A stretch of 64,000 nt of DNA, taken from assembly GCF_000147075.1 (NCBI RefSeq), contig NC_014484.1, positions 310,001 to 374,000 on the forward strand. Reading direction: 5' to 3'. Origin of the DNA: Spirochaeta thermophila DSM 6192. GTDB lineage: Bacteria; Spirochaetota; Spirochaetia; Winmispirales; Winmispiraceae. Below, in pieces: positions 1 to 8,467 of the stretch. Position 1 is the stretch's first letter; every line of letters starts with the position of its first letter. Below the pieces are notes generated by a model, which did no database searches, was not told the origin of the DNA, and saw only the letters and a program-made list of their open reading frames with translations. Made by a program: the position numbers and the translations under genes.

Positions 1-1837
1 TCCCCGTGCGTTGCTGGGTGAGGGCCGCCTGAATCTCCTGGATGAGGCCGGTCAGCTCGTTGATCCTCCCCAGGATGGTGCCGAAGGCGGTATCCGCCTC
101 CCCAGAGGCTGCGGCCATCTGTTCGATGGCGCCGGTGATGTCCTTGATCTGGAGCCGGATCCGTTTGGAGTGGGAGCCCGCCTCCTCTGCCAGCTTTCGG
201 ATCTCATCGGCCACCACGGCGAAGCCCTTGCCCCTCTCTCCCGCATGGGCGGCCTCTATGGCGGCGTTCATCGCGAGGAGGTTGGTCTGTGAAGCGATGG
301 TCGCGATGACGGTGTTGGCGTCCTGGAGCTTCGCAGAGGCCTCCTGAACCAGACCGGTGAGATCGATGAGCGAAGAGAGCTTTTCCTTGCCGGTGTCGGA
401 GGCCTGATGGAGGTCCTCGACCCCCTTCATGAGGCGGTTCGCGACCTCCGCGAGGGAGTCTATGTTGGCCACGAGCTCTTCGATGGAAGCCGAGGAGACC
501 TCGATGGTGGAGGTGTGATGTTCGATGGCCCTCGTGAGGGTCTCTATGTTCTTCGCCATCTGCTCCATGGCTGCCGAGGTTTCCACCACGCTGGTGGTCT
601 GGCTGTGGGCGTGCTGGGTGAGTTGTTCCATGGTCCGCTGTATTTGCTCGACCGCGGTGGATGTCTCCTCGGCGATCTCTTCCAGGGTGATGCCCGTATG
701 CTCGAGCGCCCCCATCCTGCGCCGTACGTCGAGAAGCAGGTTCCGGAGGGTGGCGAGGAATTCCCTCAAGAGGTGGAAGATGTAGGCGATTTCGTCGTCG
801 CCTCTCACCCGTGGCTGGACGGTGAGATCGCCCTGGGAGGCCCTGGTGAAGTAGGTCTGAAGGAGTTCTATCCTCCTTCCCACCAAGGCCCGGAGTATGA
901 GGAGAATCAATACCACTGCCCCGGCCAGGCCGAGGAGGATGATGCCTGCCGAGTAGGTGAAACTCCGACGGAGGGTCGAGAGGAGGTCAGCCTCTTCAAT
1001 AGAGAACGCCACGGCCCAGGGCATATCCTCCTGGGGGATCCAGTAGTAGGCGACCACGATGTTGCCCCTTTCCCCTTTCAAGGAGAGGGAGCCGGCGGTG
1101 CTTCCCTTGTTCGTCCGTTCGGTCGAAAGGGCCTGGAAGAGTGGAGTATCCCGAAATGAGGTGAGGAGCTGTGTGGCATCTCTGTAGCCGAGGACCGTGC
1201 CCTCGTCGTCGATGAGAATGGTGCCTCCGGTCTTTCCCTGTGAGTGATAGAGGAAGCGTACGAACAGAAAATAGAGGTCCAGTCCCCAGGCCAAATAGCC
1301 TTCAAGTTCTTCGCTCCCCGGTCGGAACACGGGTGTCACCAGATAGGCGAGGACTCCTCCCTGAGTGGGGAGGTATGTGTCGAGGAGGACGGGTGACCGG
1401 GTGCGGCTGTAGTTCGATGCGATCGAAGATGGAGAGAGACCGAGCTGTGACACCGTGCTCCTGTCCCGTGCTGCGAGGGCTTCTCCCGAGGGGGAGAGGA
1501 ATATCACGTCCTTGCACACCCCTTCGGTCTGGAGTGAGATGGTGGTTTCCACCTCATCGAGGATCGAAGGGGTGGGGTTCCGGAACGCCGAGAGGACGTT
1601 GGGGTTCTGGGAGGAGAGTTGAAGGAGGAGCCTCATTTGAGAGATGTAGATCCTCAGGAGCGTCCCTCCCTCCTCCACGATCTCCGTGAGGTTCTCTTTC
1701 TGCACGGCGAGGACATAGTCCCTTACGTTCCCATAGGTGAGGACGAGCGTGACGGCGCCTGCGATCCCCATGACGAGAAGCATGGCGAGTGTGAGACGTA
1801 TGAAGAGTTTACCCGGTCCGAGTTTTCGTTTCGGCAT
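1..1837 (-). CDS. methyl-accepting chemotaxis protein, 3' end outside window
   Basis: Transmembrane chemoreceptor that signals to CheA/CheW. The visible 612 residues show TM helix 1 at about 12-33, an extracytoplasmic Cache-like sensor at about 40-290, TM helix 2 at about 292-315, then HAMP and the signalling coiled coil. The hairpin-tip signature ([20 protein letters not shown], then [15 protein letters not shown]) lies at about residues 506-545. The ATG at 1837 follows a strong GGAGGA ribosome-binding site and begins [15 protein letters not shown]. The frame stays open to base 1, so the methylation helix C-terminus is missing only because the window ends. The ligand cannot be deduced. Family assignment is certain; the sensor class is inference. 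Confidence 0.95.
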   Translation of the reverse strand, partial: MPKRKLGPGKLFIRLTLAMLLVMGIAGAVTLVLTYGNVRDYVLAVQKENLTEIVEEGGTLLRIYISQMRLLLQLSSQNPNVLSAFRNPTPSILDEVETTISLQTEGVCKDVIFLSPSGEALAARDRSTVSQLGLSPSSIASNYSRTRSPVLLDTYLPTQGGVLAYLVTPVFRPGSEELEGYLAWGLDLYFLFVRFLYHSQGKTGGTILIDDEGTVLGYRDATQLLTSFRDTPLFQALSTERTNKGSTAGSLSLKGERGNIVVAYYWIPQEDMPWAVAFSIEEADLLSTLRRSFTYSAGIILLGLAGAVVLILLILRALVGRRIELLQTYFTRASQGDLTVQPRVRGDDEIAYIFHLLREFLATLRNLLLDVRRRMGALEHTGITLEEIAEETSTAVEQIQRTMEQLTQHAHSQTTSVVETSAAMEQMAKNIETLTRAIEHHTSTIEVSSASIEELVANIDSLAEVANRLMKGVEDLHQASDTGKEKLSSLIDLTGLVQEASAKLQDANTVIATIASQTNLLAMNAAIEAAHAGERGKGFAVVADEIRKLAEEAGSHSKRIRLQIKDITGAIEQMAAASGEADTAFGTILGRINELTGLIQEIQAALTQQRTG

Positions 1838-2120
1838 GGAATCCTCCTCGTTCTCTTGTTCACTATAGGGCAAACGCGGGCGGTGTGCAACATCGAGATT
1901 CGTACCTGTGTTCATGTCTGTGAGAGAAGGGAGATCAAGAAGGGCTGCTTCATACGAAGCAGCCCAAATGGAAGGGGGTTATTATGGGGGAGGGATTCAT
2001 CGATATCATAAGCAATTCACGTGCCAATGCACCAGAGGCGGTGGCTGATAGTATCTTGTTTTCATGAAAAGAGATGTATGGCAGCACGGGTATGGGAGGG
2101 GGGTGCTTTCGGGGGATACC

Positions 2121-2233
2121 TATGCGTTTTGCAATGCAAGGTGGGGGTGTTATGCACAATGGAATTCCGGGAGTCGGGGGAATGGTATGCAAAGAGCATA
2201 GAAGAGAGGGGGACTATGCACTGTGCCATGCAG
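2121..2233. promoter_or_regulatory. cluster of TATGCA-like elements (possible enhancer sites)
   Basis: Within 113 bp the motif TATGC or its complement occurs at 2121, 2151, 2186, 2196 (as GCATA) and 2215, plus ATGCA at 2134 and 2228. The pair at 2186-2200 forms an inverted repeat TATGC-AAAGA-GCATA, and 2129-2139 is a palindrome TTGCA-A-TGCAA. The cluster sits about 90-200 bp upstream of a sigma-54-like promoter, the usual place for binding sites of an AAA+ enhancer-binding protein. The function is inferred from position only. Confidence 0.45.
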
Positions 2234-2322
2234 ATGGAACGGCGATGTGGGGAGGGAAGGGGAGGGGGATGTGTATCTCACGACAGGACAAGGCGAAAGA
2301 GTGGTGGAGGAGACGAAAAGGT

Positions 2323-2338
2323 TGGCACGATTCCTGCT
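2323..2338 (+). promoter_or_regulatory. sigma-54 type -24/-12 promoter of the repeat lipoprotein
   Basis: TGGCACGATTCCTGCT fits the RpoN consensus TGGCACG-N4-TTGCW with one mismatch (C for the first T of TTGC). The invariant GG and GC doublets are exactly 10 nt apart. The predicted start near 2349 would give a 25-nt leader containing the TGGAGG ribosome-binding site of the gene at 2374. Confidence 0.6.
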
Positions 2339-2373
2339 TATTGATCTCCGAAACACCACATGGAGGATATACC

Positions 2374-3261
2374 ATGAAGCACAGAGACAAGAGAACCTTG
2401 GTGATCGGATCGATGCTCCTGGTTCTCCTGGGACTGCTGCTCACCGTAGGATGCGCCAACCCGGTGAACAGCGATATAGAACGTATCGCGGCTTCCGTGA
2501 CGTCGGAAGACGGGTCCCAGAGCACGGACGATGTCGACCTCTCCGCCGATACTCCCCAGACCGGGAACGAGTCTTCGGAGGATCTTACGGCGGAACAGAG
2601 TGGAGAGGATCCACAGCCGACGGTTTCCCAGAGCAGTGGGGAGGCGGCCGCAGAGGTGAGTGCGGACGGCCAGGGTGCGGACGAGGGGACCGGGGTCGTG
2701 GCGGGCGGAGACGCCGCTGAGGCGGAGAGCGCCGCCGGATCCGCGTCGGGGAGCGAGGACGTGGTCGCAGAGGTGAGTGCGGACGGCCAGGGTGCGGACG
2801 AGGGGACCGGGGTCGTGGCGGGCGGAGCTGCCGCTGAGGCGGAGAGCGCCGCCGGATCCGCGTCGGGGAGCGAGGACGTGGTCGCAGAGGTGAGTGCGGA
2901 CGGCCAGGGTGCGGACGAGGAGAGCGGGGCCGTGGCGGGCGGAGACGCCGCTGAGGCGGAAGAGGATTCCCTCCTTGCGGCTCTCGAAGAAGCGGTGGCC
3001 GCCTCGAAGGATCTGACAGGGAAGGTCGTCATCGACGGAGCGGGGTATCTCGTGATCAGCACCGACCAGGGGACGTATGAGCTTGCGATCTCCGATGATC
3101 CCGAGGAGCTCAGGGACGATCTCCAGGACCTCTGGAAGGAGCACAAGAAGGACAAGGAACTGAAGAGGATCGCCCAGGAACTCCGGAAGATCCTTGCGTC
3201 AGTGACCGAGGCATCCGAGAGAGAGCAGGGCAAGAAGGAAAAAGACAAGAAGAGGAAGTAG
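2374..3261 (+). CDS. lipoprotein with three 39-residue tandem repeats
   Basis: 295-residue exported lipoprotein of unknown function. Residues 1-27 form a signal peptide ending in the lipobox LTVGC. An acidic, low-complexity Ser/Thr/Glu region follows. Residues about 93-205 hold two full and one partial copy of a 39-aa Ala/Gly/Glu-rich unit starting EVSADGQGADE. The C-terminal 90 residues are a short beta segment (KVVIDGAGYLVISTDQGTYE) and a very basic, lysine-rich helix ending in KKEKDKKRK. The ATG at 2374 is preceded by TGGAGG at 2361; the upstream extension of the frame would cross the promoter. The repeats look like a flexible stalk linking the lipid anchor to a charged C-terminal domain. 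No family recognised. Confidence 0.85.
   Translation: MKHRDKRTLVIGSMLLVLLGLLLTVGCANPVNSDIERIAASVTSEDGSQSTDDVDLSADTPQTGNESSEDLTAEQSGEDPQPTVSQSSGEAAAEVSADGQGADEGTGVVAGGDAAEAESAAGSASGSEDVVAEVSADGQGADEGTGVVAGGAAAEAESAAGSASGSEDVVAEVSADGQGADEESGAVAGGDAAEAEEDSLLAALEEAVAASKDLTGKVVIDGAGYLVISTDQGTYELAISDDPEELRDDLQDLWKEHKKDKELKRIAQELRKILASVTEASEREQGKKEKDKKRK
2650..2970 (+). repeat. 117-bp tandem repeat (2.7 copies)
   Basis: Units begin at 2650, 2767 and 2884 with GCAGAGGTGAGTGCGGACGG, an exact 117-bp period (39 codons). The copies are almost identical at DNA level and differ by a few substitutions (for example GACGCC versus GCTGCC). Near-identity including third codon positions indicates recent duplication or gene conversion and predicts length variation between strains. 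Confidence 0.9.
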
Positions 3262-3288
3262 CAGAACCTTTCTCTCATCCCTCCTTGG

Positions 3289-3319
3289 CAGGTGGGGGAA
3301 ATCCCCCACCTGTTTTTTT
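3289..3319 (+). terminator. intrinsic terminator after the lipoprotein gene
   Basis: Perfect 10-bp stem CAGGTGGGGG / CCCCCACCTG with an AAAT loop followed by seven T residues. It also covers the last base or two of the convergent beta-mannosidase gene. Confidence 0.9.
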
Positions 3320-5747
3320 ATCGATACGTCTCCCTGAGATGCATGACCGAGAGGCGGGAGGGATCGAGGGTGATCCCCTCTTCTCTCGGGATGAACCGGA
3401 TGGTCCTCTCCTCTCCTGGGAGGAGGTGGAGACAGTTGTCCGAGAACCTGCCGCCGGGGTGATCGAGCACCACGAAGAAGGCGGGAGCGTCGGCGGTGAG
3501 GGTGATCCGATCGCCTTCGACGGTCGCATGGACCGCGGCTCTTGCGAGGGGACACTGCTTGGGGAGGGAGAGGAAGTGGGTGTTGCTCGTCCGCATCCCG
3601 TTCTCGAGTTCGAGCTCGAGCCGAACGAAGGTGTTGTGAGGATCGATTCCCTGTCGATCGAGGGGGACCTGCTCGATGATGGAGGATGCTTCCCCTTCGA
3701 GACATACTTCCCATTCGATGCCTTTCCTCTCCTTTCCTTCAAAGTCGTAGAAGGTGGCAGAGAGTTTCCCAGGAAGGGGTTCTCTCGTATCGTTGTAGAC
3801 GACCACCGTGAGGATCCCAGGGGTCTTCATGAAGGCAGCGGTGTGCACCGGGGCGAAGGCCCTCCCCACCACGTAGTGGAGAGGTTTCCAGCGTCCCGTG
3901 TATTCTATGGAAGACCAGGATGCCACCGGCCAGTTGTCGTTGAGCTGCCAGTAGAGGATTCCCATGTTCCGCGGTCGTAAGGCACGCCAGTATTCCACCG
4001 CGTGTTGGATCCCGTAGGCCTGTTGTACCTGGCTGAGATAGAGGAAGGCCTCGGGTGATTCGGGGAAGCGGAAGTACCTCGCCATGCTCTCGATGATGAC
4101 CCTGTTTCCTTTCGGGCTCCGCTGATGGTGTTCCATCACGGGGCTCGTGGGGTTCATCTGGTCTTCAGGACAGAACGTCCGTATGGTCTCGGGAGATGGG
4201 AACGACTGGAACCCGAACTCGCTGCAGAACCGGGGTCTCACCAGGTAGAATGCGTCGAAGGATTTTCCCCCGTGCCACACGTCCCAGTAGTGCATGTCGC
4301 CTCGTGAGTCGTCGTGCCAGTTGTAGTCGTAGACATCCCTTCCCGCGGACGGGGAGCTCGGCCAGTAGGGTCTTCCGGGATCGAGGGTGTCACAGACCCG
4401 TCCTATGGTGGCCTCGTAGAGGCGATCGAAGTCCACGAGATACCGCGCGGGATTGGCTCGAGTCTCCTCGAACCAGCCAATGGCGCCGAGGTTCTCGTTG
4501 TTTCCACACCAGAGGACCAGGGAAGGATGGTCTTTGAGCCGTTTCACCTGGTAGCGGGCCTCCTCCTCGACCGTCCGGAGGAATCCATGATCTGAGGGGT
4601 ACATGGCACAGGCGAACATGAAGTCCTGCCACACCATGATCCCGAGTTGGTCGCAGAGGTCGTAGAAGTACTCAGGTTCATACTTTCCTCCTCCCCACAC
4701 CCTCACCATGTTCATGTGTGCCTCTCTCATGCTTTGGAGGAGGTAGCGCGCCCGGGCCGGGGTTTCCCTCGAAGGGAGGGCGTCCTGGGGGATCCAGTTC
4801 GCACCCTTGCAGAAGACTTCCACCCCGTTTACTTCAAAGACGAACCGGGATCCATGGGTATCCTCGTCGGTGATGAGCCGAACGGTGCGGAATCCCACCC
4901 GCTTGTGAACCTGGTGTGATCCGACCGTCACATCTAGGTCGTAGAGCCTCTGAGGGCCGTAGCCCGCCGGCCACCAACGCTCAGGCGACCGGATACGAAG
5001 GGTGCGGGTGATGGTGGAGGACCCTTCCCCGACCTCCACATGTGCTTCGTGGCGTACTCCGGCGCAGGAGATGGAGAGGGGTATCGCACCCGGCTCGGAG
5101 GAGAGGAACTCGACGTGAATGTCGAGGAGGCAGTCGTCCCCCTCCCAGCGCTGATCCGTATGCACGCACCGTATGTAGCCCTCGGAGGCGTCGATGAGTC
5201 CCACTCCGCCGTAGATCCCGGCCACCATGAGGCAGGGGCCCCAGTCCCACCCCGCATGACACTGGGCCTTGCGGACCAAGTTTCTGTGGGGGGACTGCAC
5301 AGGATGAGAGGTGTGGGGAATGGGATAGGGGAGTCGCCCGGCCCTTTCCACGGCCGTTCGCTCCGCTGAACGGATGAGCACCTCGATGGTGTTCTCGCCT
5401 TCTCTGAGATACTCCCCTATCCGGAGTTCCACGGGAAGGAACATGTTCTCTCCCCTTCCTGCGGAGTGGCCGTTTATGAGTACCTCGCAGATGGTATCGA
5501 TGCTCTCTGCCCTGAAGAATACAGGCCCCCTGGGGATCTCCGAAAGGGACACGGTGGTGGAGAGCCTCCAGTCCTCGCGGCCTACCCACTGGACTTCGAG
5601 CTCATTGGTGCCCTGGTAGGGATCGGGGATGATCCCGGCTTGGATGAGCGCGGAGTGCACGTCCCCCGGTACCTCCATGGGGACCTCGGGGAGGTCCCTG
5701 GTGATGCAGGAGAGGTTCCAGGTTCCGCTCAGGTCGATGTATTTCAT
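3318..5747 (-). CDS. beta-mannosidase, glycoside hydrolase family 2
   Basis: Hydrolyses terminal beta-mannosides from mannan or glucomannan oligosaccharides. The 809 residues have the GH2 layout: an N-terminal jelly-roll (about 1-180, starting with a DLSGTWNLS strand), an Ig-like domain, a TIM barrel from about 290, and C-terminal beta domains. The acid/base is E418 in WCGNNEN and the nucleophile E510 in SEFGFQSF. There is no signal peptide, so it acts in the cytoplasm on imported oligosaccharides. The ATG is preceded by AAGGAG. It is divergent from a ROK regulator, and a palindrome covers its -10 region, so it is probably controlled by that regulator. Length and motifs are typical; exact linkage preference is family-level inference. 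Confidence 0.93.
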   Translation of the reverse strand: MKYIDLSGTWNLSCITRDLPEVPMEVPGDVHSALIQAGIIPDPYQGTNELEVQWVGREDWRLSTTVSLSEIPRGPVFFRAESIDTICEVLINGHSAGRGENMFLPVELRIGEYLREGENTIEVLIRSAERTAVERAGRLPYPIPHTSHPVQSPHRNLVRKAQCHAGWDWGPCLMVAGIYGGVGLIDASEGYIRCVHTDQRWEGDDCLLDIHVEFLSSEPGAIPLSISCAGVRHEAHVEVGEGSSTITRTLRIRSPERWWPAGYGPQRLYDLDVTVGSHQVHKRVGFRTVRLITDEDTHGSRFVFEVNGVEVFCKGANWIPQDALPSRETPARARYLLQSMREAHMNMVRVWGGGKYEPEYFYDLCDQLGIMVWQDFMFACAMYPSDHGFLRTVEEEARYQVKRLKDHPSLVLWCGNNENLGAIGWFEETRANPARYLVDFDRLYEATIGRVCDTLDPGRPYWPSSPSAGRDVYDYNWHDDSRGDMHYWDVWHGGKSFDAFYLVRPRFCSEFGFQSFPSPETIRTFCPEDQMNPTSPVMEHHQRSPKGNRVIIESMARYFRFPESPEAFLYLSQVQQAYGIQHAVEYWRALRPRNMGILYWQLNDNWPVASWSSIEYTGRWKPLHYVVGRAFAPVHTAAFMKTPGILTVVVYNDTREPLPGKLSATFYDFEGKERKGIEWEVCLEGEASSIIEQVPLDRQGIDPHNTFVRLELELENGMRTSNTHFLSLPKQCPLARAAVHATVEGDRITLTADAPAFFVVLDHPGGRFSDNCLHLLPGEERTIRFIPREEGITLDPSRLSVMHLRETYR

Positions 5748-5766
5748 ACTATCTCCTTCTTTTCGA

Positions 5767-5784
5767 AAACTAATATATCAGTTT
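5767..5784. promoter_or_regulatory. palindromic operator over the beta-mannosidase -10 box
   Basis: AAACTAATATATCAGTTT is an inverted repeat (AAACT-N8-AGTTT). On the minus strand its centre contains an extended -10 element (TGA-TATATT, hexamer at 5772-5777) that suits transcription of the beta-mannosidase gene. A repressor bound here would block that promoter; the adjacent ROK protein is the obvious candidate. Confidence 0.55.
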
Positions 5785-5802
5785 CCTGGTCATGGCATGT
5801 CT

Positions 5803-5831
5803 TTGACCATGTGGGAAATGTATGATATATT
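5803..5831 (+). promoter_or_regulatory. sigma-70 type promoter of the ROK regulator gene
   Basis: TTGACC (5803-5808), a 17-nt spacer and TATATT (5826-5831) lie about 48 bp before the ATG. A GGTCA-N11-TGACC inverted repeat (5788-5808) overlaps the -35 box and could allow autoregulation. Confidence 0.7.
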
Positions 5832-5878
5832 GTCTGAGCCTTCGTATCAACCAGTCAAAAAGATGGGAGTGATGGATC

Positions 5879-7078
5879 ATGAATGGAAAACGTCGAACCA
5901 AGATAGAGAACATGGGACTCATCCTCCAACAGATCTGGTACGAGGAGGGAATCAGTAGGATCGAAATCGCAAAACGTGTGGGACTCAATAAGTCCACGGT
6001 GACGAACCTCGTGGCCGAGCTCATCGAACTGGGGTTGGTGGAAGAGAGGGCACAGAAGAACGTGGTCTCTACCGGGGGGAGGAAACCCATAGCACTGGGA
6101 TTGAACAAGGAGTATGGGGTCGTCATCGGTGTAGGGGTCCAGGCCGAGGCCATGAGGGCGGTGACCGTGGATCTGGCCGGGACCGTGCTCCTCAAGTGGC
6201 AAAAGGATACCGGCCCCATCACCCGGAGAAACTTCATCCCCCTCTTCCTGGAGGCCATGGAGGAACTCTCGAGGATCCTCGAGGAGAAGGGTTACGTCCA
6301 TGTGCTGGGTGTAGGGATAGGGGCCGGAGGTATCATCAACCCCGAGGACGGGAGTATCGTCTATTCCATCCCTCTCTCCATCTATGAGCCGTTTCAGGTG
6401 TGTGCAGAGCTCGCGGAGTTCCTGGATGTTCCCGTCTTCGTGGAGAACGATTCCAATTCCTGCGCATGGGGGGAGCTCGCCTTCAAGAAGGGCGAGTCCT
6501 ACAAGGATTTCATCTTCGTGCTCGTGGAGTTCAAGGAGGAGCGGTCTCACATCAAGGATTTCGGGGGTGTGGGCGTCGGGTTCGGGATCGTCCTGGACGG
6601 CCGCCTCCATTACGGGCACACGTTTTCCGCGGGGGAATTCAGATCGGTCTTCTCCGAGGGGACCATGCCCTCCCAGTTCTCCCTCTCCCCCGAGGAGCTC
6701 GCTCAACTTCCCCACAACAGGGTGCTGCTCAACAAGTTCCTCCACGAACTGTTCTCGAATCTCGCGTGTATCGTCAACACCCTCAATGTGTCCCATGTCT
6801 TCTTCGGCGGGGATATCGAGGGTCTGGGGGAGGAGATCTGCGATACGTTCATGTCGTATGTAAGAAGGAATTGGATGTATCCCCTCCCCATCCCATGTAA
6901 CGTCTCTCTCTCCTCGCTCCATGATTTCGCCGTGGCGTACGGTGCCGCGGGGATGATTCTCGACAGGATCTTCAGGAACCGTCTCCACCAGAGCTTCTGG
7001 GACAAGAGGGGGGACAAGGCGTTTCTCCCGGTCCTCGTACGGCATACGCTCCCCCTTGTGAAACGGAGTCGGGCATAG
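5879..7078 (+). CDS. ROK family transcriptional regulator (NagC/XylR type)
   Basis: Sugar-responsive repressor of 399 residues. An N-terminal winged helix-turn-helix (about 15-65, IAKRVGLNKSTVTNLVAELIE) precedes an actin-like ROK sugar-binding domain (about 80-385) with the GVGIGAGGIIN and ENDSNSCAWGE segments. The second ROK signature is altered: after LHYGHTFSAGEFR there is no CxCGxxGCxE zinc motif, so zinc is probably not bound there. GGGAG at 5865-5869 serves the ATG at 5879. It is divergent from the beta-mannosidase gene, which it probably regulates; similar AAACYAAT elements before the sugar ABC transporter suggest a wider regulon. The effector sugar is unknown. Confidence 0.9.
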   Translation: MNGKRRTKIENMGLILQQIWYEEGISRIEIAKRVGLNKSTVTNLVAELIELGLVEERAQKNVVSTGGRKPIALGLNKEYGVVIGVGVQAEAMRAVTVDLAGTVLLKWQKDTGPITRRNFIPLFLEAMEELSRILEEKGYVHVLGVGIGAGGIINPEDGSIVYSIPLSIYEPFQVCAELAEFLDVPVFVENDSNSCAWGELAFKKGESYKDFIFVLVEFKEERSHIKDFGGVGVGFGIVLDGRLHYGHTFSAGEFRSVFSEGTMPSQFSLSPEELAQLPHNRVLLNKFLHELFSNLACIVNTLNVSHVFFGGDIEGLGEEICDTFMSYVRRNWMYPLPIPCNVSLSSLHDFAVAYGAAGMILDRIFRNRLHQSFWDKRGDKAFLPVLVRHTLPLVKRSRA

Positions 7079-7087
7079 GTGCATCTC

Positions 7088-8284
7088 TCATTCGGTGAGG
7101 AGTATCCTCTCGGGCAGGCCGCCGTCCTCTCTCGTGCTGTGTACGAGGGGGGAGGGCGAGAAGAGGTTGTTCCTGGCGGGGATGGGGAGGGGGACGGACA
7201 GGGGATCGAGGAGGATGTCGGAGGTGTTGCCTTGGAAGCGGTTGCCTCCCCGGCTGCCGAGCGGCCCTCCTCCCAAGTCGAGTACCGAGCCGGGGTTTTC
7301 CCGGAGGGTGAGCGCCGTGCCGAGCTGGGTGAAGGTGTCGTCTTCGAGGAGGAGGGAGGGGCTGCCGGTGGTGAGGAGGATCCCCCGGGTGACGCCGCTG
7401 AAGGTGGTGTTCCGAATCACGATCCGCGGGTTTCCCCGCGCGATGACGGCGGTGGGAGAGAGGGGGCGGGGACGGGTCGGGCCCATGTAGAAGTAGCTGT
7501 CCTCTATGGTGAGGGTGGTCGGTCCCCCCACTACGACGCCGGCTGTCTCCTCTTCGGACGGGATGCGGAGACGTATCCCCGAGAGCCTCGCCTGGGTGGG
7601 GTCCGAGGGTGGTGAGGGAAGGGTGAGCGGAGCCCCGGTGGAGGGATGGAAGATGAATGGTCGGGATAGCGAGGTCCTCGCCCCGAAAGGGAGGCCGCTG
7701 TTGATCGTGATCCCCTGTCTGAGTATGGGGTCGTCGCACACGAGGTGCTCGGTGGTCACTCCGGATACGCCGAAGAAGGCGAGGCCCGTATCGGTGAGCC
7801 TTCCGGGGAGCGAGGGGGTGAGGAAACTCACCGCCTCGGCTTCGAATTCTCCTCCGATCTGGAGGAGTCCGTACTGGAGGATGTTCCTGAAGCTCACCTC
7901 GGAGAGCCGGATGCGGCTCTGGATGGCCAGGATCCCCACCGAGGTGGCCCCTACGCCCTGGGAGGGATCTCCACCCTGGATGATGAGATTCGAAAGGCGG
8001 ACTTCCCCTGCGTTCTGGACGAGCAGGAGGGGTATGATACGGACCGGCGAGGTGTCGTCGTAGAGAATGGGGAGGGTCCCCTTCTCTCCTTCTATCGAGA
8101 CCGAGGTGCGGATTGAAAAGGGGCCTCGATGTGTTCCCCCCGCGATAAGGATCCTGTCTCCGTCTCGGGCTCGATCCAGGGCCTCCTGAAGGGTGGGATA
8201 GTCCTCGGGCACCCGGATGTTCTCCGCGGTGATGGTGAAGCACTTGAAAAGGAGTGCCAGGAGAATGACCCTGCGATGGCTCAA
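7088..8284 (-). CDS. exported right-handed beta-helix protein
   Basis: 398-residue protein with an N-terminal signal-like segment (about 1-20, hydrophobic LLALLFKCF) followed by a parallel beta-helix of the pectate-lyase/NosD superfamily. The start of the fold, IRVPEDYPTLQEALDRARDGDRILIAGGTHRG shortened here to its core YPTLQEALDRARDGD, is the classic DUF1565-like entry, then come many short strands with Asn/Asp/Gly turns. The start codon is TTG at 8284 with AGGTG five nt upstream; no ATG exists nearby. It is probably a surface or periplasmic carbohydrate-binding or lyase-like protein, but no catalytic residues can be named. It lies just downstream of the tRNA terminator on the same strand. 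Confidence 0.75.
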   Translation of the reverse strand: MSHRRVILLALLFKCFTITAENIRVPEDYPTLQEALDRARDGDRILIAGGTHRGPFSIRTSVSIEGEKGTLPILYDDTSPVRIIPLLLVQNAGEVRLSNLIIQGGDPSQGVGATSVGILAIQSRIRLSEVSFRNILQYGLLQIGGEFEAEAVSFLTPSLPGRLTDTGLAFFGVSGVTTEHLVCDDPILRQGITINSGLPFGARTSLSRPFIFHPSTGAPLTLPSPPSDPTQARLSGIRLRIPSEEETAGVVVGGPTTLTIEDSYFYMGPTRPRPLSPTAVIARGNPRIVIRNTTFSGVTRGILLTTGSPSLLLEDDTFTQLGTALTLRENPGSVLDLGGGPLGSRGGNRFQGNTSDILLDPLSVPLPIPARNNLFSPSPLVHSTREDGGLPERILLTE

Positions 8285-8320
8285 AGGAACACCTGGATCT
8301 CAGAATAATGGAGATAGATA

Positions 8321-8351
8321 AAGAAAAACCTGCAGGAACAGCTCCTGCAGG
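8321..8351 (-). terminator. intrinsic terminator after tRNA-Pro
   Basis: Read on the minus strand: stem CCTGCAGGA / TCCTGCAGG (9 bp, 5-nt loop) followed by TTTTTCTTT. It starts right after the tRNA 3' end and ends transcription before the beta-helix gene. Confidence 0.9.
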
Positions 8352-8353
8352 AG

Positions 8354-8426
8354 TCGGGCTGGGCGGATTTGAACCGCCGACCCCAGGTCCCCCAGACCTG
8401 TACGCTAACCCCTGCGCTACAGCCCG
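8354..8426 (-). tRNA. tRNA-Pro (anticodon GGG)
   Basis: 73-nt cloverleaf: acceptor stem CGGGCTG / CAGCCCG with discriminator A, anticodon stem CAGGT / ACCTG with loop CTGGGGG giving anticodon GGG, and T-arm GGCGG-TTCAAAT-CCGCC. The 3' CCA is not encoded (CTC follows), so it is added post-transcriptionally. It reads proline codons CCC and CCU. Confidence 0.96.
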
Positions 8427-8438
8427 ATGTACGAGTAC

Positions 8439-8467
8439 AAGATAGCATGGAGCGGGGGGTGTGTCAA
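8439..8467 (-). promoter_or_regulatory. promoter of tRNA-Pro
   Basis: On the minus strand TTGACA (8467-8462), a 17-nt spacer and TATCTT (8444-8439). The -35 box begins right after the stop codon of gpgS and the predicted start lies about six nt before the mature tRNA 5' end. Confidence 0.85.

Larger units (their letters stand above)
1838..2373. other. 536-bp intergenic region between divergent genes
   Basis: No convincing gene: the short frames here lack ribosome-binding sites and have unnatural composition. It holds a perfect 10-bp stem with a 4-nt loop at 1942-1965 (GGGCTGCTTC, ATAC, GAAGCAGCCC) without a U-tract, a cluster of TATGC/GCATA elements at 2121-2233, and a sigma-54-like promoter at 2323-2338 for the lipoprotein gene to the right. 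A promoter for the chemoreceptor must also lie here, but I could not place it with confidence. Confidence 0.6.

Noticed and set aside
1942-1965. Perfect hairpin as an intrinsic terminator
   Set aside because: No U-tract on either strand, and it lies between the 5' ends of two divergent genes, so there is nothing obvious to terminate. Kept only as a structural feature of the gap.
1950-2344. Short frames in the 536-bp gap (for example at 2021-2344 plus and 1950-2192 minus)
   Set aside because: No ribosome-binding sites, odd Cys/Met or Pro/Ile composition, and they overlap the TATGCA array and the sigma-54-like promoter.
2650-2970. Tandem repeats as a CRISPR array or satellite
   Set aside because: The 117-bp units abut without spacers and keep the reading frame, so they are coding repeats.
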